64,000 nt of DNA from Glomus cerebriforme (Eukaryota > Glomeromycota > Glomeromycetes > Glomerales > Glomeraceae): the NCBI GenBank assembly GCA_003550305.1, contig QKYT01000218.1, positions 22,627 to 86,626 of the forward strand, given 5' to 3'. The notes below the pieces were generated by a model, which made no database searches, was not told the origin of the DNA, and saw nothing but the letters and a program-made list of their open reading frames with translations. Below, one piece after another: positions 24,441 through 37,490 of the stretch. The translations under genes and the position numbers were made by a program. Positions within the stretch are counted from its first letter, which is position 1. Each line of letters starts with the position of its first letter.

Positions 24441-25533
24441 TATCAGGCTTAGCTTTTATTAAACTTTTATTATGCATAGTAACTGGTTGTACTAACATAA
24501 ATTATCAAATAGTAAATGCCCGATAAAATTTAATTACTGCCATATAACCTATATATTTTCTATATCAGATATCTTTTTTATACTCTAGCTACTCCTTTAA
24601 ACCTTTCTTGCTATTCATATTTTTTATCATTATATAATCTAACTACCACCCATTATTGAATTTAACTACCACTATATAATTTAAATATTACTGTTTTCTT
24701 TTTATTCCTAACTTATTTACATGTTAAATTCTATATTGATAATGCTGACCTTTTATAGTTCTATACTTATTTGGATGTTTAATTCTATATTATAGTTATT
24801 AACTCTCTGTATCTGTTTAAATATTAGATTTTATATTGAAGTGCTTATCTTTTTGTATCTGTTTGATTGCTTATTAAATACATTATGTCAGATAGCATAG
24901 TAAATTTGCATTTAATTTCAGCTGATATTATGCTATAATTTTGGCTAAATTTGAAGGATTTAAGCTAGTGATGTGGTAATGATCTGGTAGTATTTTAGAG
25001 CTATCATGGAACTGATAAAGAACTGGCAAGAAGCTAGTGTAATTCTATTAATTTACCTATTTCAGATCATTTTTTGAATGCTAAGTTATTCAAAGTTTTA
25101 GCTAAAATTATGAAATATTGCTAGCCAAAATTAAGCAAAAATTTTTTGTGCTTCATTTTTTTCTAAAATGAGTATCATGAGAAAATATATATTATTAGAA
25201 AAGTTATATGATAATATTCTCAAAGAGGAGATAAAGTGACAGGTAATTTTTTATGTATATATTGTTGGAAGAATTATCTAATAGTATTCCAGAGGGCTTA
25301 GTATCAGATCATCAGATAATATTTAACAAAAATATATGCAATGTCAGGTAATCATAATTTACTGAGTCCTAAGTTTTGGGCACTTTCCCGTCACTTTTTT
25401 ATAATTTTCTTGCAATTTTGAAAAATTATGTATAAGTTATTTAATTATAGGATATAATATGAAGTATTGGCTGATTTTTGACAGAATATATATTAAATTT
25501 CTTGTCACTGATTGCAAAAATTAGTATACTTTA
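24441..25533. other. AT-rich intergenic block
   Basis: No gene. A weak inverted pair of TTTTGGCTAAATTT-like words occurs at about 24935 and 25100-25135, possibly another decayed foldback element. Confidence 0.4.
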
Positions 25534-26140
25534 TTATTGAGAAACTCTATGAAATTTTTTGGATATATTCTTAGATACATCTTCATATAGCTCCTTCATT
25601 TTTTTAATCTGATTGATTATATTCCTTATTATATATACTTATATACCTATCTGTACCTATGAAAATTAAAACTTTTAAAAGAAAAAAAATTATATTCTAC
25701 TTATGATAATCTTAATATAAAGTAAAGAAATAAAATATAAAAAAAGATCTTGTCTATATACTATATGTAACAAAAAATTTTTTAATAATACTAAAATATT
25801 TTCATATCACTGAAGATAAATTTAACATAGACATATTTTTGACCAAGCCCACCCCCAGTCTCTCCTGGTCCTTCAAGTCCTTAGGTTCAACCCATCCTGG
25901 TCCCCCTATGGTATTTATATATAGTGTATATGATATATATACAGTAAATACATATGACATGTATGATATACTCTTAGGAAAAAAAATAAAAGTATAAAAA
26001 GTTCAATTTTCATAGGTACAAATAAGTATATGGGTACACCTATTTAGATCTTATTCTGAAAACTTTAGAATGTAAAGAAGCTATATAAAAATATACCTAA
26101 AAGCTGTATTCAAGAAATTTCATAGGTACTTTCAGTTATA
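25534..26140. mobile_element. Long-inverted-repeat element with a C-rich core
   Basis: Two arms of roughly 110-160 bp (about 25534-25690 and 25980-26140) are imperfect inverted repeats. The left words CTGTACCTATGAAAATT and CTATGAAATTTTTTGG reappear as the complements AATTTTCATAGGTACA and AAGAAATTTCATAGG on the right. Between them lies a strikingly C-rich, G-poor stretch (25850-25911, containing GCCCACCCCCAGTCTCTCCT and CATCCTGGTCCCCC) in otherwise about 80% AT DNA. No coding capacity. Confidence 0.55.
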
Positions 26141-26929
26141 TCCAAGAGATTTTATAACTTCTCATTTTCTGCTAATAATTACATTAAAGTTAACTTAGCC
26201 AGCTTTTTTTGATAGTATTGTTCCCTTGATTTATATTTTTTTGTATGCTCATTATAAAATTCATATGTAAAATTAGTCAACCTACTGCATTCTTTGCAAG
26301 GATTTTAACTAGAATTACAATAAACTTTACATCTTTTTACTTGATAGCATTTTCAATTGCATACTTTTCCAGTCTTAAGAATATATGAATAATTATAAAA
26401 TACCATTTATATTGATAATCCATGTAGAACATTTAATTCACTTCCTTTTCTACTAAAAAGAAGAAATGCTCTTTTAAAAATTTTTCCACTTCATGAACTC
26501 TACAAATTTTGCAAAAATAATATATAGAGAGAAGAAATAAGTTTTAAAATATCCAGAAAATCTAATTCATATAGAGATTATCACCCATATATCAGGAAAA
26601 AATCACATCATATGAGGATTTATGTTAGATTCTTTAGTGTAAAGATTAAGTACTTATAAAATACTGTTCCAAAGTAAAGTCTAATACTTCTGTACTAGTT
26701 AATCTGAAAGAATGAATATAGCCCAGAATATTTTTTGCTAAACCATATCACATATATCCTGTAAGACAAAAAATGTAAATTATCTGCAAAGCGCCTTAAT
26801 GATCGTTACCTGTATATGGGCTATTGGACTAATGATTTTTTTGTTTGAAGATGTAGCATATAATATGTACTATTTATAGTATATTTAAGTATTTTAAATT
26901 TATTAGAACTATTAAAGTAATTTCTATAT
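26141..26929. other. AT-rich intergenic block
   Basis: No gene recognised. Confidence 0.45.
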
Positions 26930-27795
26930 TTTCTAGCAGTAGATAAGTCACTCTATCCCACTTTATTTATTTGCCGATTATGGTACAGATGTAATATGAA
27001 AATATATGAGTTGAAGAAAAATGAAGTAGAGGATAAATCTTGATTGGAAAGATTTATAAAATTAGTATGTAGAGGAGGTCAAAAACTAATTTATAATTCA
27101 CATACAATATATCTTAAAATATCATACTATCACTTATTTTCAAAGAAAATCAAAGGTATTGCATGCATGTTCCTAATATAATTAAATATCTTACTAGTAA
27201 AGCTTTAAAACTAATAGCAGAATTATATCTAAATTTATGGTATCTTAATATACCTATTTTCTGCAGTGATAAACTGGCTAATTATATTTTTATAATTTAA
27301 GAAAATGATAATAAAAATCTAAATGCAATTGCAAATTTATGCCATAAATTAGAATATCTAAATATTTTTAATTGCACAAAATTTTCCAAAATATCAATTT
27401 ATAATATTATTCATTTTTACTCAAGGTTTCAACAACTCAACCTTAGCTTTTGTGAAATTACTGATATAACTATTAAAGAAATTGCTAGATTATGTCTTAA
27501 TTTAAAATATTTTAATCTGAGGTCCTAAGGGGGTGTTATAAAATTAGCAAAAAAGTTGTAGATCAGCTTATTTCATTTAATCCAAATATTTATGTTGAAA
27601 ATTTTATGAGTAATATAATGTCTTCTGATTTTATTAGTGTATTTAGAGATTATCTTATACAGCATAATATTACTAATAATTAGTATTCAGTTGAGAACCT
27701 TTTACCTTTAAGTATATGGGATAATTTGCAGTAGTATTCTTATCCAGAATTGATTAAATTAACAATCTGAAGTAATGATCAGCCATTGCATTAAC
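26930..27795 (+). pseudogene. F-box/leucine-rich-repeat protein remnant
   Basis: Broken but recognisable. At about 26950-27000 it reads LYPTLFICRLWYRCN, an F-box-like helix. About 27200-27525 contains LRR units: IAELYLNLWYLNI, IANLCHKLEYLNIFNC, FQQLNLSFCEITDITIKEIA and RLCLNLKYFNLRS. Then NIYVENFMSNIMSSDFIS follows in another frame. In-frame stops (for example after KLANYIFII and after NLRS) and at least one frameshift show it is not functional. Intact relatives act as substrate adaptors of SCF ubiquitin ligases. Confidence 0.65.
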
Positions 27796-28260
27796 CCAAA
27801 GTACTAATTTTAAAATGAATAACAAAAACTGATATATATTTTTTCTGATTAAAAATCTTTAAATCATATATAATGTATACAGTTAATTTACTTAATTAGC
27901 TTACACCAGAACTAATACCATTTATTCTAAAAAATCTTTTGATACAGAATCTTAAAAAATGTTGCAATATAAATAATATATGGAAAGATAAGATACTTCA
28001 AGAAATTTGCAAAAGATTAATAATAAATTATACATTCATTGATGCTAAAGTAACTGTCAAAGTACTGATTGACCTTAAATTCTGCTTAAATATAGTATTC
28101 TAATCTGTAAATTATCTATCATATATTATCCAAGAAACATGTAATCTGTATGATCTGTTAACCATCAAGAATCTGTATCATCTATCAAATCATCTATCAG
28201 ATTAAATTATCTAACTAAATTTAGAAAATTTTTTTTTTTACAGTAATTAAAAAAAAAATT
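27796..28260. other. AT-rich intergenic sequence
   Basis: Contains short ATCTGTA/ATCATCTATCA repeats around 28130-28200; no gene. Confidence 0.45.
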
Positions 28261-28261
28261 A

Positions 28262-29026
28262 CTATTTTTTATATCTTCTCCAGATGATCTAGATTTGGAA
28301 TGTAAGTAATGGAGAGGGAGGATTTTAATATTAAAGAAACATACTAAACATTTCTTTCTTTATTTTTTTTTAGGTTTCTGGACTTTTTAAGCAACTCAAA
28401 CTTAAAATATAAATAATGAGGAGGATTTTTTTTAATATTAAAAAAATATACTAAATGTTTTTTTTGTTTTTTTTTAGATTTCTGGAATTCTTAAACGATC
28501 TGAACTTAGAATGTAAGGAATTATTAGAGAAAGGAAGGATTTTTTTTTAAAATTAAAGAAACATACTAAACATTTTTTTCTTTATTTTTTTTTAGGTTTC
28601 TGGACTTTTTAGATAATCCAAATTTAAAATATAAGGAATTAGAGAGAGAAAGATTTTTTTTAATATTAAAGAAATATGCTAATGTTTCTTTTTTTATTTT
28701 TTTTTTAGATTTCTGGACTTTTTAGACAACCTGAACTTAAAATATAAATAATAGAGAAGAGAAATTTTTTTAATATTAAAGAAATATACTAAACATTTCT
28801 TTTTTTATTTTTTTTTAAATTTCCAGACTTCTTAGATGATCCAGACTTGAAATGTAAGAAATTAGAGAAAAAGAGATTTTTTTTAACATTAAAGAAACAT
28901 ATTAAACATTTCTTTTTTTGTTTTTTTAGGTTTTTGATTTCTTAGATGACCCAGACTTAAAATGTAAGGAATTAAAAGAAGGAAATTTTTTTTAATATTA
29001 AAAGACATTTCTTTTTTTATATTTAA
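28262..29026 (+). repeat. Tandem array of about 110-bp exon/intron-like units (7 copies)
   Basis: Units begin at about 28272, 28374, 28480, 28597, 28710, 28821 and 28931. Each has a conserved about 35-base block of the form TTTCTGGACTTCTTAGATGA followed by TCCAGACTTAAAAT. This is followed by GTAAGG/GTAAGT (four copies) or a mutated ATAARN (three copies), an A/G-rich stretch, ACATACTAAACATTTCTTT, a long T run and AG. The block after the AG reads FLDFLDDPDLK in one frame. The unit therefore looks like a short exon plus a complete small intron, repeated head to tail. The block is not a multiple of three in my reading. Confidence 0.75.
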
Positions 29027-29630
29027 AATAGATTATAGAGTAACGTGAAAAATTGAAATTAATATATTAGTTATATAATTTGTATTATATATTTAATTAT
29101 TGTATTTAATTATTTATTTAATAAAAAATATCATATTATTTAAATGTTGAATAATACATATATTTATTAGAAATAGAAATAGTATCATTATTAATTATTA
29201 TTAATTAAAAAATTTTTTTTAAAAAAAATCTTATATTATCTGGATCATTTAACTTTATCTGAAGCAAAATCGTAATCTAATTCATTGACAAAATATCCAT
29301 CTAACTCATCTGATTTATCTAACAGATGATGGATATTTGAATTTAAAGCAGATAATTAGTTGACAGATTAGAACTCTACTTAAATAATAAATAGTATTAG
29401 TAAAGTACTTGCTAAGAAAATAGGTTTATATTATACTTTCTAGTAAAATTAAAAAGCCATTGTTAAAATATTTTATCATGAGCAAAATCAATTATGACAG
29501 TTATAATTTTTACTAATAAAATATATAAATTATGTCAAATTACATTTTTATGTTATGTCAGTTATAATTCAAAAAAATCTATTTCACAGAGAAGTATATT
29601 AATAACTATATAAAAGCGCTATGTTACTGC
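29027..29630. other. AT-rich intergenic sequence
   Basis: No gene recognised. TCATCTGATTTATCTAACAGATGATG near 29310 can form a small hairpin. Confidence 0.4.
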
Positions 29631-31650
29631 TATATCTACCTAGCTGAATACAACTCTTACTTGGTTGAGAACTGAAATACAAAAACCCTTATTGATTTTT
29701 TAAAAAAGCAAAATCTCAAACTAGATGACAATGATTTAAAAATACTTTATAAGTGAAAAATTGATGGTCACGTCTTTTTTAATATGAGTAAAGATGATTT
29801 TATGCAAACTAGATTAGAGTTGAGACTAGCTATGAAACTTGCAAAAGAGACTAAAATTCTTAAAGAAAAACTAAAGTATCTGTTCTTATCATATCACAGT
29901 TTGAGTGAAGTATTGGTGAAATATATTATTAATAGTAATAGTATAATAAGTATATTTCAGTTCGTTCTAGGTAAGTTATATGCATGTCAACTTTTTTTGT
30001 TAATAAATTTTGGACTTACAAATTCTATTTATATATCTCACTGACTCAATGATGAGTTTTGAATCCATTTTTTGATTTTGAATGTTTTGAACAAGATTTT
30101 AAACATAAGAAAAAGTGTTCAAAACCTGTCCAAAACTATCTAAAACTTATCCAAAACTATTTAAAATTGTCCAATTGCCCAACATTAGGTCCTCATCCTA
30201 TAGAGAAAAATTCTTCAAAGTTTATATTCTATATTGATAACATTCTTTACAGAATAAAAAATATAGGTCCAGTTATTAACAATAATCAGGTTATGCATTG
30301 TAATATATTTTAACAATACTTCACACAACTGTCAGTCTTCTTAAAGATTTGCTCATCTTATCTCAGATGACAGTAAATAGTGCTAAAAGTTCTAGCTGTG
30401 TAGATTATGCAATCAAATAAATTATAGACTATAAATGTCATCCAAATTCTAAAATTAATTTGGACATATAGTAAAATCCCAAATTATTTTGGCACTTTAT
30501 TTAATAAATTACATATAAACTAAATGAATTTGTATATCCCAAATTATATTTATGACATTTCAAGATAATTTATATGGCATCTATATCATAGATGATTTAT
30601 TTAAAAAAATAATTTGTATAACTAAAGGAAAGCAAAATCAGCTGAATAAAAGTATGGCTCAAGATCTTATATAATATAAAAGTTCATGTGATGTAAGTAA
30701 TGTAGATTTTACTTTTTGCTCTGTATATATGCTAACTGATATTATTAATATAGATGAACTTAAACATGCTTAAGAAAAAGTGAAAGTCTGATGAGGCATT
30801 CAGTTCTAAATATAAATATGTTTATGATATCATTATAATAAGTGAGAAAAAGACTTTAGTAAAAGTTTCTGTTTTGCTTTTACATTACTAATTCATTTTA
30901 CAATTTCTTAGTCACAGACTGGTATTTCATCCTACATAGTATCAAAGGTATCGACTGTAGAGTATCAAATCTCACTAATGAAAGATGCCATTAAAAATCT
31001 AACCAAATTATGCAAAAATGTGAAGAGAATTTTAGAAGTTATAGTGAGTTTGTTAAAAAATAGGATATTAATTAATGAGAAATTATCATTTAAGAGGCAC
31101 CATGTAGAAGAGATAGTCAAGAAAAAATAGAGATTTATGGGATAATATAAATCTACAGTCATAGAATAAAGTTTTATCATATATTACAAACTTTATCTAA
31201 GCTTTATATTTATTTTTACATATATTAATAAAGCAATTTTACATTTGCTATATAATATTGAATAATTCTTTCATGTATAAAAATATTATCTATTATATTA
31301 TCTAAGTTTGAAGTATTAATCACTGAGCTTGAGGCTAAAAAAACTAATAAGAAAGTTAGATTTGAAGCATTGAGATAGAGCTTCACTAAGCTTGAGGCTA
31401 GAATTTTAAGATTAAAGTAAAATCAGGCAAAAAGAAAATCTAAGAAAAATTACAAATTTCAAACTAGATACATCCAGATAATTAAGAAAATTCTTAATGA
31501 AAAACCTGTAGTTGAATATCAATCTTCTTTCTTGAACAGATTAGAGCTTAATATCTTCTTTCAAAAATATCAAATTGCATTAGAGATGTAAGAAACTTAG
31601 CAATCAGCATCAGTTTTATAATATAAGCTGATATAAAGATGTCAAAAAAC
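29631..31650 (+). pseudogene. Decayed SAM-like/coiled-coil multigene-family member
   Basis: The first part (about 29655-29890) reads WLRTEIQKPLLIF, NLKLDDNDLKILYK, IDGHVFFNMSKDDFMQTRLE, then RLAMKLAKETKILKEKLK. This is the length and pattern of a SAM domain (five helices, with an IDG..FF turn before the last helices) followed by a coiled coil, interrupted by two in-frame stops. Later pieces include SSCVDYAIK (about 30400) and FTKLEARILRLK (about 31380). No intact reading frame spans the segment. It may be several remnants rather than one gene. Confidence 0.35.
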
Positions 31651-32400
31651 TTGAAAATATTGTTAATCATGATAGGTAAAAAAGATGTATATGTCAAGAT
31701 AATAGAATTTTTTTTCTTAAGATATGGTATGATGAAAACTAGAAATCGTTATTCCTAATAGGATACAAAAAATTAAGAAATTTGTTTGTCTAGCATCCAA
31801 AAGTTTTAATCTCTTATAATCAATAATCTTATAATACTTTGTATACACAAAACTGGTGAAAAGTTTTTGAACCTCTTGATATGAACCAGAAATTTTTTTG
31901 ATAATTATTTATAGGAGGCATCTTTATCAAGATTTTTTAGCAGCTACTAGTTTTTTGCAATTATATTATTGGATTATTAGTAAAACTATTATGGATCTTT
32001 TAATTATATGTGACTAATCACATTAATTTTTTATATATTTAGATATGTCAAATAGACAAATATATAGTCCGATCTGGTTATTTGACTATTTTTGAATTAG
32101 AAGTTATTTGATCAAATAATATATAATCCTTTGTTATTTGGTCATTTCAATCATTTGATTTTGATTGATTGATATCTTATCATATGATTTTACTTGAAAA
32201 GCAAAACAAAACATAATGCAGATCAGAACTATAATACTAGCTAATATTACATTTAAATGACTGAGGTTATTTAAAAAGTCACATAAAAAATCACGTTAAA
32301 TATCAAATATATAAAATATATAAATAAAACATTTTATCAAATTTTTTTTGTTAATTTTTTTTCTACTCAATAATTTAAAATAAATTTAGGTAAGCATACC
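31651..32400. other. AT-rich intergenic sequence
   Basis: No gene recognised. Confidence 0.45.
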
Positions 32401-32408
32401 TTTTCTTG

Positions 32409-32708
32409 GTAGAAACGTTACCTTTCCTTGATAGTATACTGTTTACCTTCTTTTTTACAAGATGTTATCTTTTTTTTGATGAAATGCTATTTACTTTTCT
32501 TTTGCAAGATGCTACCTTCTCTATTAATGGAATGCTATCTATCTTCTCTTTTGTGAGATGCTACCTTTCTTTGATAGGATGCTATTTACTTTCTCTTTTG
32601 CAAGATACTACCTTTTCTTGATGAGATGCTATTTACCTTCTCTTTTGTGAGATGTTACCTTTCCTTGATAGGATATTATCTACCTTCTCTTTTGCAAGAT
32701 GCTATTTT
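32409..32708. repeat. Minisatellite, about 47-bp unit, six copies
   Basis: Six diverged units with a spacing of 46-49 bp. The consensus is GATAGGATGCTATTTACCTT followed by CTCTTTTGCAAGATGCTACC and TTTCTT. Unit centres are at about 32431, 32478, 32527, 32573, 32619 and 32666. One plus-strand frame stays open through it, but the composition (Phe/Leu/Ser only) suggests chance. Confidence 0.85.
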
Positions 32709-35700
32709 CATTCTTAACTACATAGTACATATCAATTAACTGTTTACTCTTTTTTTTAGCCTCAAGATATAACGGACGTCTCTGTTGTGAAAAACCTAAA
32801 TTATTTGCAATGTTATATGGAGATATTAACAGTTTTAAAAAAGAAGTCTTGAAATATAGTTACAGAAAATACTAAAATTTTCATTTGAATATATATATAA
32901 AAACTGCATGTATTTTTATGTTATTTATATTGTCTTTTTGAAAAAATTCATCCACTGATTTTAATTTAATATAGCTACATTTACATACACTTCCTTAAAC
33001 ATGAAGATGCAAGTAATTTTTTCTATTATTATAAAGAGATTATTCTTGATAGTCCTACAGGCAATAAAAATATCAGGATAAAGGAATTATATTATTTTGG
33101 TAATTCAAAGAAAAAGGTTATTTATTTGAAAGTAAGTATTGACTATTATATTTAATTATCTATTATTTATTAAATAATAAAAATAACAAATGTAACTTTA
33201 ACAATTCTGTTATTCAGGTGACAAAACCAAAAAATAAAACTACCAAAAAAGTTATAATTTAAAAAAAAGCTATTGATCAGATTGAAGTCATAATTCAGAA
33301 AAGGTCAACACTCATAAATTCAGAATATACTATACCATCGTTAGAAGAAATGGTAAGTGGATATAAAGCTGATAATGAAATTAACACCTATTCTGAAAAA
33401 ATTATAAGAGAAGATCCTTCTGGTTCTAAGATCTTTAATGATAGAATGTATGTTGATATTATTTGAAAACTAACTAATTTTTCTATTAAATCAATTCTTA
33501 ATGATGAGTTAAATGATCCAAGTATAAGTAATAGAAAAAAAAAATTTAGTAAGTTCAATAACTTTAATCACATACTATATTCATTTTATATTAATTTTAT
33601 ATTTATTGTTTTTATATTAGATCTCAAAATTAATAAAGAAATACATAATGAAGTTTATTACAAGTTATTATCTGCTATACTTAAATTTAGTGAAACAATC
33701 CAAAACTCTTGTGACTATTATGAAAAAAATTTTACTCTAAGAAATAAAAATGAAAAAGAAGAGTATAAAGTTATGGCAGATAAAGAAGTTATTAAAATGA
33801 TTAACATTAATACCTTTAACAAAAATTCTCTGAAATTTTATTTAATAATTTTAAATTATAAGATTTCTTAATTCTATTTTAGTTGAATTGCTCAGTTTGT
33901 TATCTAATAATAATAAAGTTTATAATATGGCTGTGTAATTATATATCAGAAAAAAATATTATTTGTTATCCCATTATATAAGAAAAATCATAAGCTTACC
34001 TGAAAATATTTGGTAAAATTCTTGCCAAAAAATAGGTGCTGCATTACATACATACAATTTGCATATATATTTCGCATTATTTTTTTTGACTCACTTTGCA
34101 TTTATTTTTTGTGCATTATATCTTCAGTTTACATTACTATCTTATTTATAAAACAATATTTGGGTATGAATATTTTTTTGGCAATTATTATTTCACATAT
34201 GGGATTCAAGAAAGTAAATGCTAATCCTTCTCTCAAAAATAGATTTTTTTGGAATAATCCTATCTGATTCAGATTACATTTTTTCATAATTTATCTTTAG
34301 ATCATCTGATCAATTATGAACTTTATGAATAGATAGGCAGATTTGTAAGGGGATTAGTAAAATAATAAAATGCAATATATCATTAAATGAAAATCTGAAA
34401 ATATTCTCATCTGATAAATTTACAAATGATATAAAAAAACTATCTTTAGCTAGCAAGATAGCTATTTTTTTTTGACCACAAAAATGATAAGTAAGCAGGT
34501 ATGGAAAACCAAGAGAACTCAGCTATTATAAAAGTAATCACTGCTGATGATATTAATATGGATCTAATTAATAATATATAAAGTAGAGATATTTATAAAA
34601 TACAATCAAAACACAATAGAATCCTAAAAATACTTGCATTATATATATTAAAATACCTCCCAGAGAATATTTTTCATGAAAAACCAGATTTTTTATCTAT
34701 TAAATCCAATAATACTATACTAGATTATGGGCTATATGAAGAATATGATATCCCTATTTTGACAGAAGATCCACTTAAATCACTTATTTTAAATGTTTGT
34801 GATAATATGATCCATCAGACTTATGCGAAAATAATATATAAAGATGGAACATTACTTTGCTCATGTGACATAGCAAATAATAATAATCCATTATTATTTT
34901 TTTAATACAGCATAATTGATTATAATAGTAGAGAAAAAAGCAGTATTCTGAAATCTTTCTTGTTAATTTTAGAAATTTTAAATATAACATCCTCAAAAAT
35001 CTTAAAGATAAAGCTGTTAGAGATATTAATTTCCCAGAACTAAGGTCATGCTTTGAATGATAATAACATTTTAATATTCCTTTTCAAGACATTTACATAT
35101 TTCATATGTGAACATTTTTTTTACAGACTCTATATTGAAAAAAAAGCTTTTTCTTGATACTCTAAGTAATAAGCATATATTCATCCCTGGATTGTAAAAA
35201 GAATGTGAACATCTTAGATCAAACTGATGTCCTTAGTATCATTTTCAATTTGTCATTAACTGATCCCAGGAGGACTTTTTAATCAAGTGAAATTTCACTT
35301 TTATTTAACTTAATAAGTGAAATATTTGCTCTATTTTTATCACTTATATAGATGAAAGGATTCAAGAATACAGCAATTCAATAGGCTAAAGTACTTTAAG
35401 ATATGCTAAATATTCTGAAGATCTTTCTTCGTACCTTCCTCTTCTGGACTATCTTTGATTTTCTCCTTAAGCTCCTATAAAATACTTTCTATATTTAATC
35501 TGCAAGCATATTATACATTTCGAATGCATTAAGAAAGTAAAGCAAACTAAAAAATGGGTTGATAGAAAAATTTTCCTATATTGAAAAAACTAATTATGAA
35601 GTTGACTTCTTCTGAGTTCCTATAAAATGGTCTCACTTGAGACTCTCTCATCACTTTGCAGTCAAGTATTTCTGAAATAAATGTAAACTTGCTTAATTTT

Positions 35701-36000
35701 CTTGATTTATATAATAAGATTGATATTGCTGAAAACAATCTTCAAAGAACCACCCATGATTTGATATTATTATAATTTTGGCCAAACTATTAAGCAGTTA
35801 TTTGATCATTTTAGAAAAATTTGTAATGAGGATGTATTTAATACTTGAGTTAATGATAAAATCAGAAATTAAATTTTTGTACAAGATAAACTTACTGAAA
35901 CTAACTTTCGAAAAAGAAAGGAAAGAGATAAAAAGATTTTCAGACTCTTTAGTAATGTTAATAATATAAAAGATAAAATCTTTTAATGTTACTATAATCT
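32709..36000 (+). pseudogene. Fragments of unidentified decayed protein genes
   Basis: Several short stretches look formerly coding but are interrupted. At about 33020-33130 there is YKEIILDSPTGNKNIRIKEL. At about 33310-33540 there is EMVSGYKADNEINTYSEKII and SIKSILNDELNDPSIS. At about 34600-34900 there is ILKILALYILKYLPENIF and DYGLYEEYDIPILTEDP. At about 35775-35980 there is TIKQLFDHFRKICNEDVF and RKERDKKIFRLFSNVNNI. They do not join into an intact gene, and stops separate them. I do not recognise the families with confidence. Confidence 0.3.
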
Positions 36001-37109
36001 TAAATCTATATCTAGATAATGTTGATTTTGTTATTGCTAGATTAGAGTTTTATCTATGATGTATAAAGTAAAGTGAAAACAGTAAAACTAAATTCTATTG
36101 TTATCATTAATTCTGATATAATTAGACATAAAGACCATTTACCAAAAAGATTTAAATCTAATATTAAAATGACTTTATCTAAAAGTTTTAAATGAATATT
36201 AAAAAATAGTATGCATTAATGTAATAGTTAATAATAATGTTAGTATAGATAAGACAAAAGGATAAAAATGTAGAAAGTATAAATAATACAATTATTATGT
36301 AAAGATATATAAAAATATTTAGTATGTAGTGTTTTATTTTATTATATATTTAGTAGTTAGTATATTTTAGTGTAATATTTTAGTTATTACATTTTAATTG
36401 ATATATTCTAGTATTCAATTTTTTATTAGTATTCAATTTTAGTATTTGAGTTTTATTAGCTAATAGTATTCAATTTTATTGTTTAATTTTTTATTAGCTA
36501 GTGTTTGATTATATATAGTATTAAATTTTTTTATTAGTGTTTTTATTTGTGTTTGATTTTTTTTTTTTTTGAAATAAATTTATCACAATTGAGAAAAATA
36601 AAAAGATTTTTATTAATGATTGGAAAGGCAATTTTATATATAAATTTATTAGTACTAATTTTATTATTAATTTAAATTTTTAAAAACATTAGATAAATCT
36701 TTAAATTTTTGGTTATTTTTTATAAAAAGAATCAAATTGTTAGCTTTAAAATGCCTGCCAATCATTAGTAAAAATCAATAAAGATCAGTATGATTAACCC
36801 AATTTATTATTATTATTATATAATGCAAACGTTAATACTAAAAGAAAATATTTATATATACAAAGAATTCTAAGACTAAAAATACATTAGAATAATCGAC
36901 ATTTTAATCAATGATTAAGTATACAATGTTATAAATTTAGAAGTATAGATAATAAAAATAGATTATTATTTACACACATATATAAAATAGGTATTATATA
37001 TAGTAAAAAAAAAGTTAATAATAAACGATAAAGTAAAATGTTTGTCATTGTTTATGTCAACTACTTTTTTTGCTGCGGTACCATTTACCCAACTATTAAA
37101 TATTCACTA
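36001..37109. other. AT-rich intergenic sequence with degenerate TATTCAATTTTATTAG repeats
   Basis: Between about 36350 and 36560 the motif (G)TATTCAATTTT/TTATTAGCTA recurs imperfectly. No gene. Confidence 0.45.
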
Positions 37110-37490
37110 TTACACTTTTAAGTCAGTATTTGATAATATCAAAGGTTTCGCTTCACCACGATAATATTCTTTTACAGGTTTGGCCAATTCTACAGGTACA
37201 CTTAACCTCATTTGATTTTGACTCTCTCTTTTTGATTGTAAATGACTAATTTCATTTGTGACAACTAATTGAAGAGGTTTAAGTTTTGAGTCTGAAACTC
37301 TGTTTCTACTCCTTCTCCTTTGGTTTAAAATTATAATAACCAAAACTAAAAGAAATGATATCACGACAGCTGTTAAGAGAATTGCCACGATTATTAAAGA
37401 AGCGTTATTTGATACCGGTACACCGCGTTTTACATGCAAGTGAGAAGAACTTGAGAACCTTTTATGGTGTGAAGTATGCGAGTGTAACAT
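37110..37490 (-). CDS. Small single-pass membrane protein, unknown function
   Basis: Single-exon frame of 126 residues starting at the ATG at 37490. Residues 1-27 are His/Ser-rich and hydrophilic (HSHTSHHKRF). Residues about 30-55 form one long hydrophobic helix (LIIVAILLTAVVISFLLVLV), immediately followed by the basic stop-transfer RRRSRNRV. The remainder is a polar cytosolic-type tail. By the positive-inside rule the C-terminus should face the cytosol. I do not recognise a family. Support is the clean frame, a textbook membrane segment, and its place at the edge of the gene-rich block. Confidence 0.62.
   Translation of the reverse strand: MLHSHTSHHKRFSSSSHLHVKRGVPVSNNASLIIVAILLTAVVISFLLVLVIIILNQRRRSRNRVSDSKLKPLQLVVTNEISHLQSKRESQNQMRLSVPVELAKPVKEYYRGEAKPLILSNTDLKV

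Noticed and set aside
29631..36000. A single intact large gene spanning the SAM-like and later fragments
   Set aside because: Frequent stops in all frames and no consistent splice sites. The pieces are better explained as several decayed genes.
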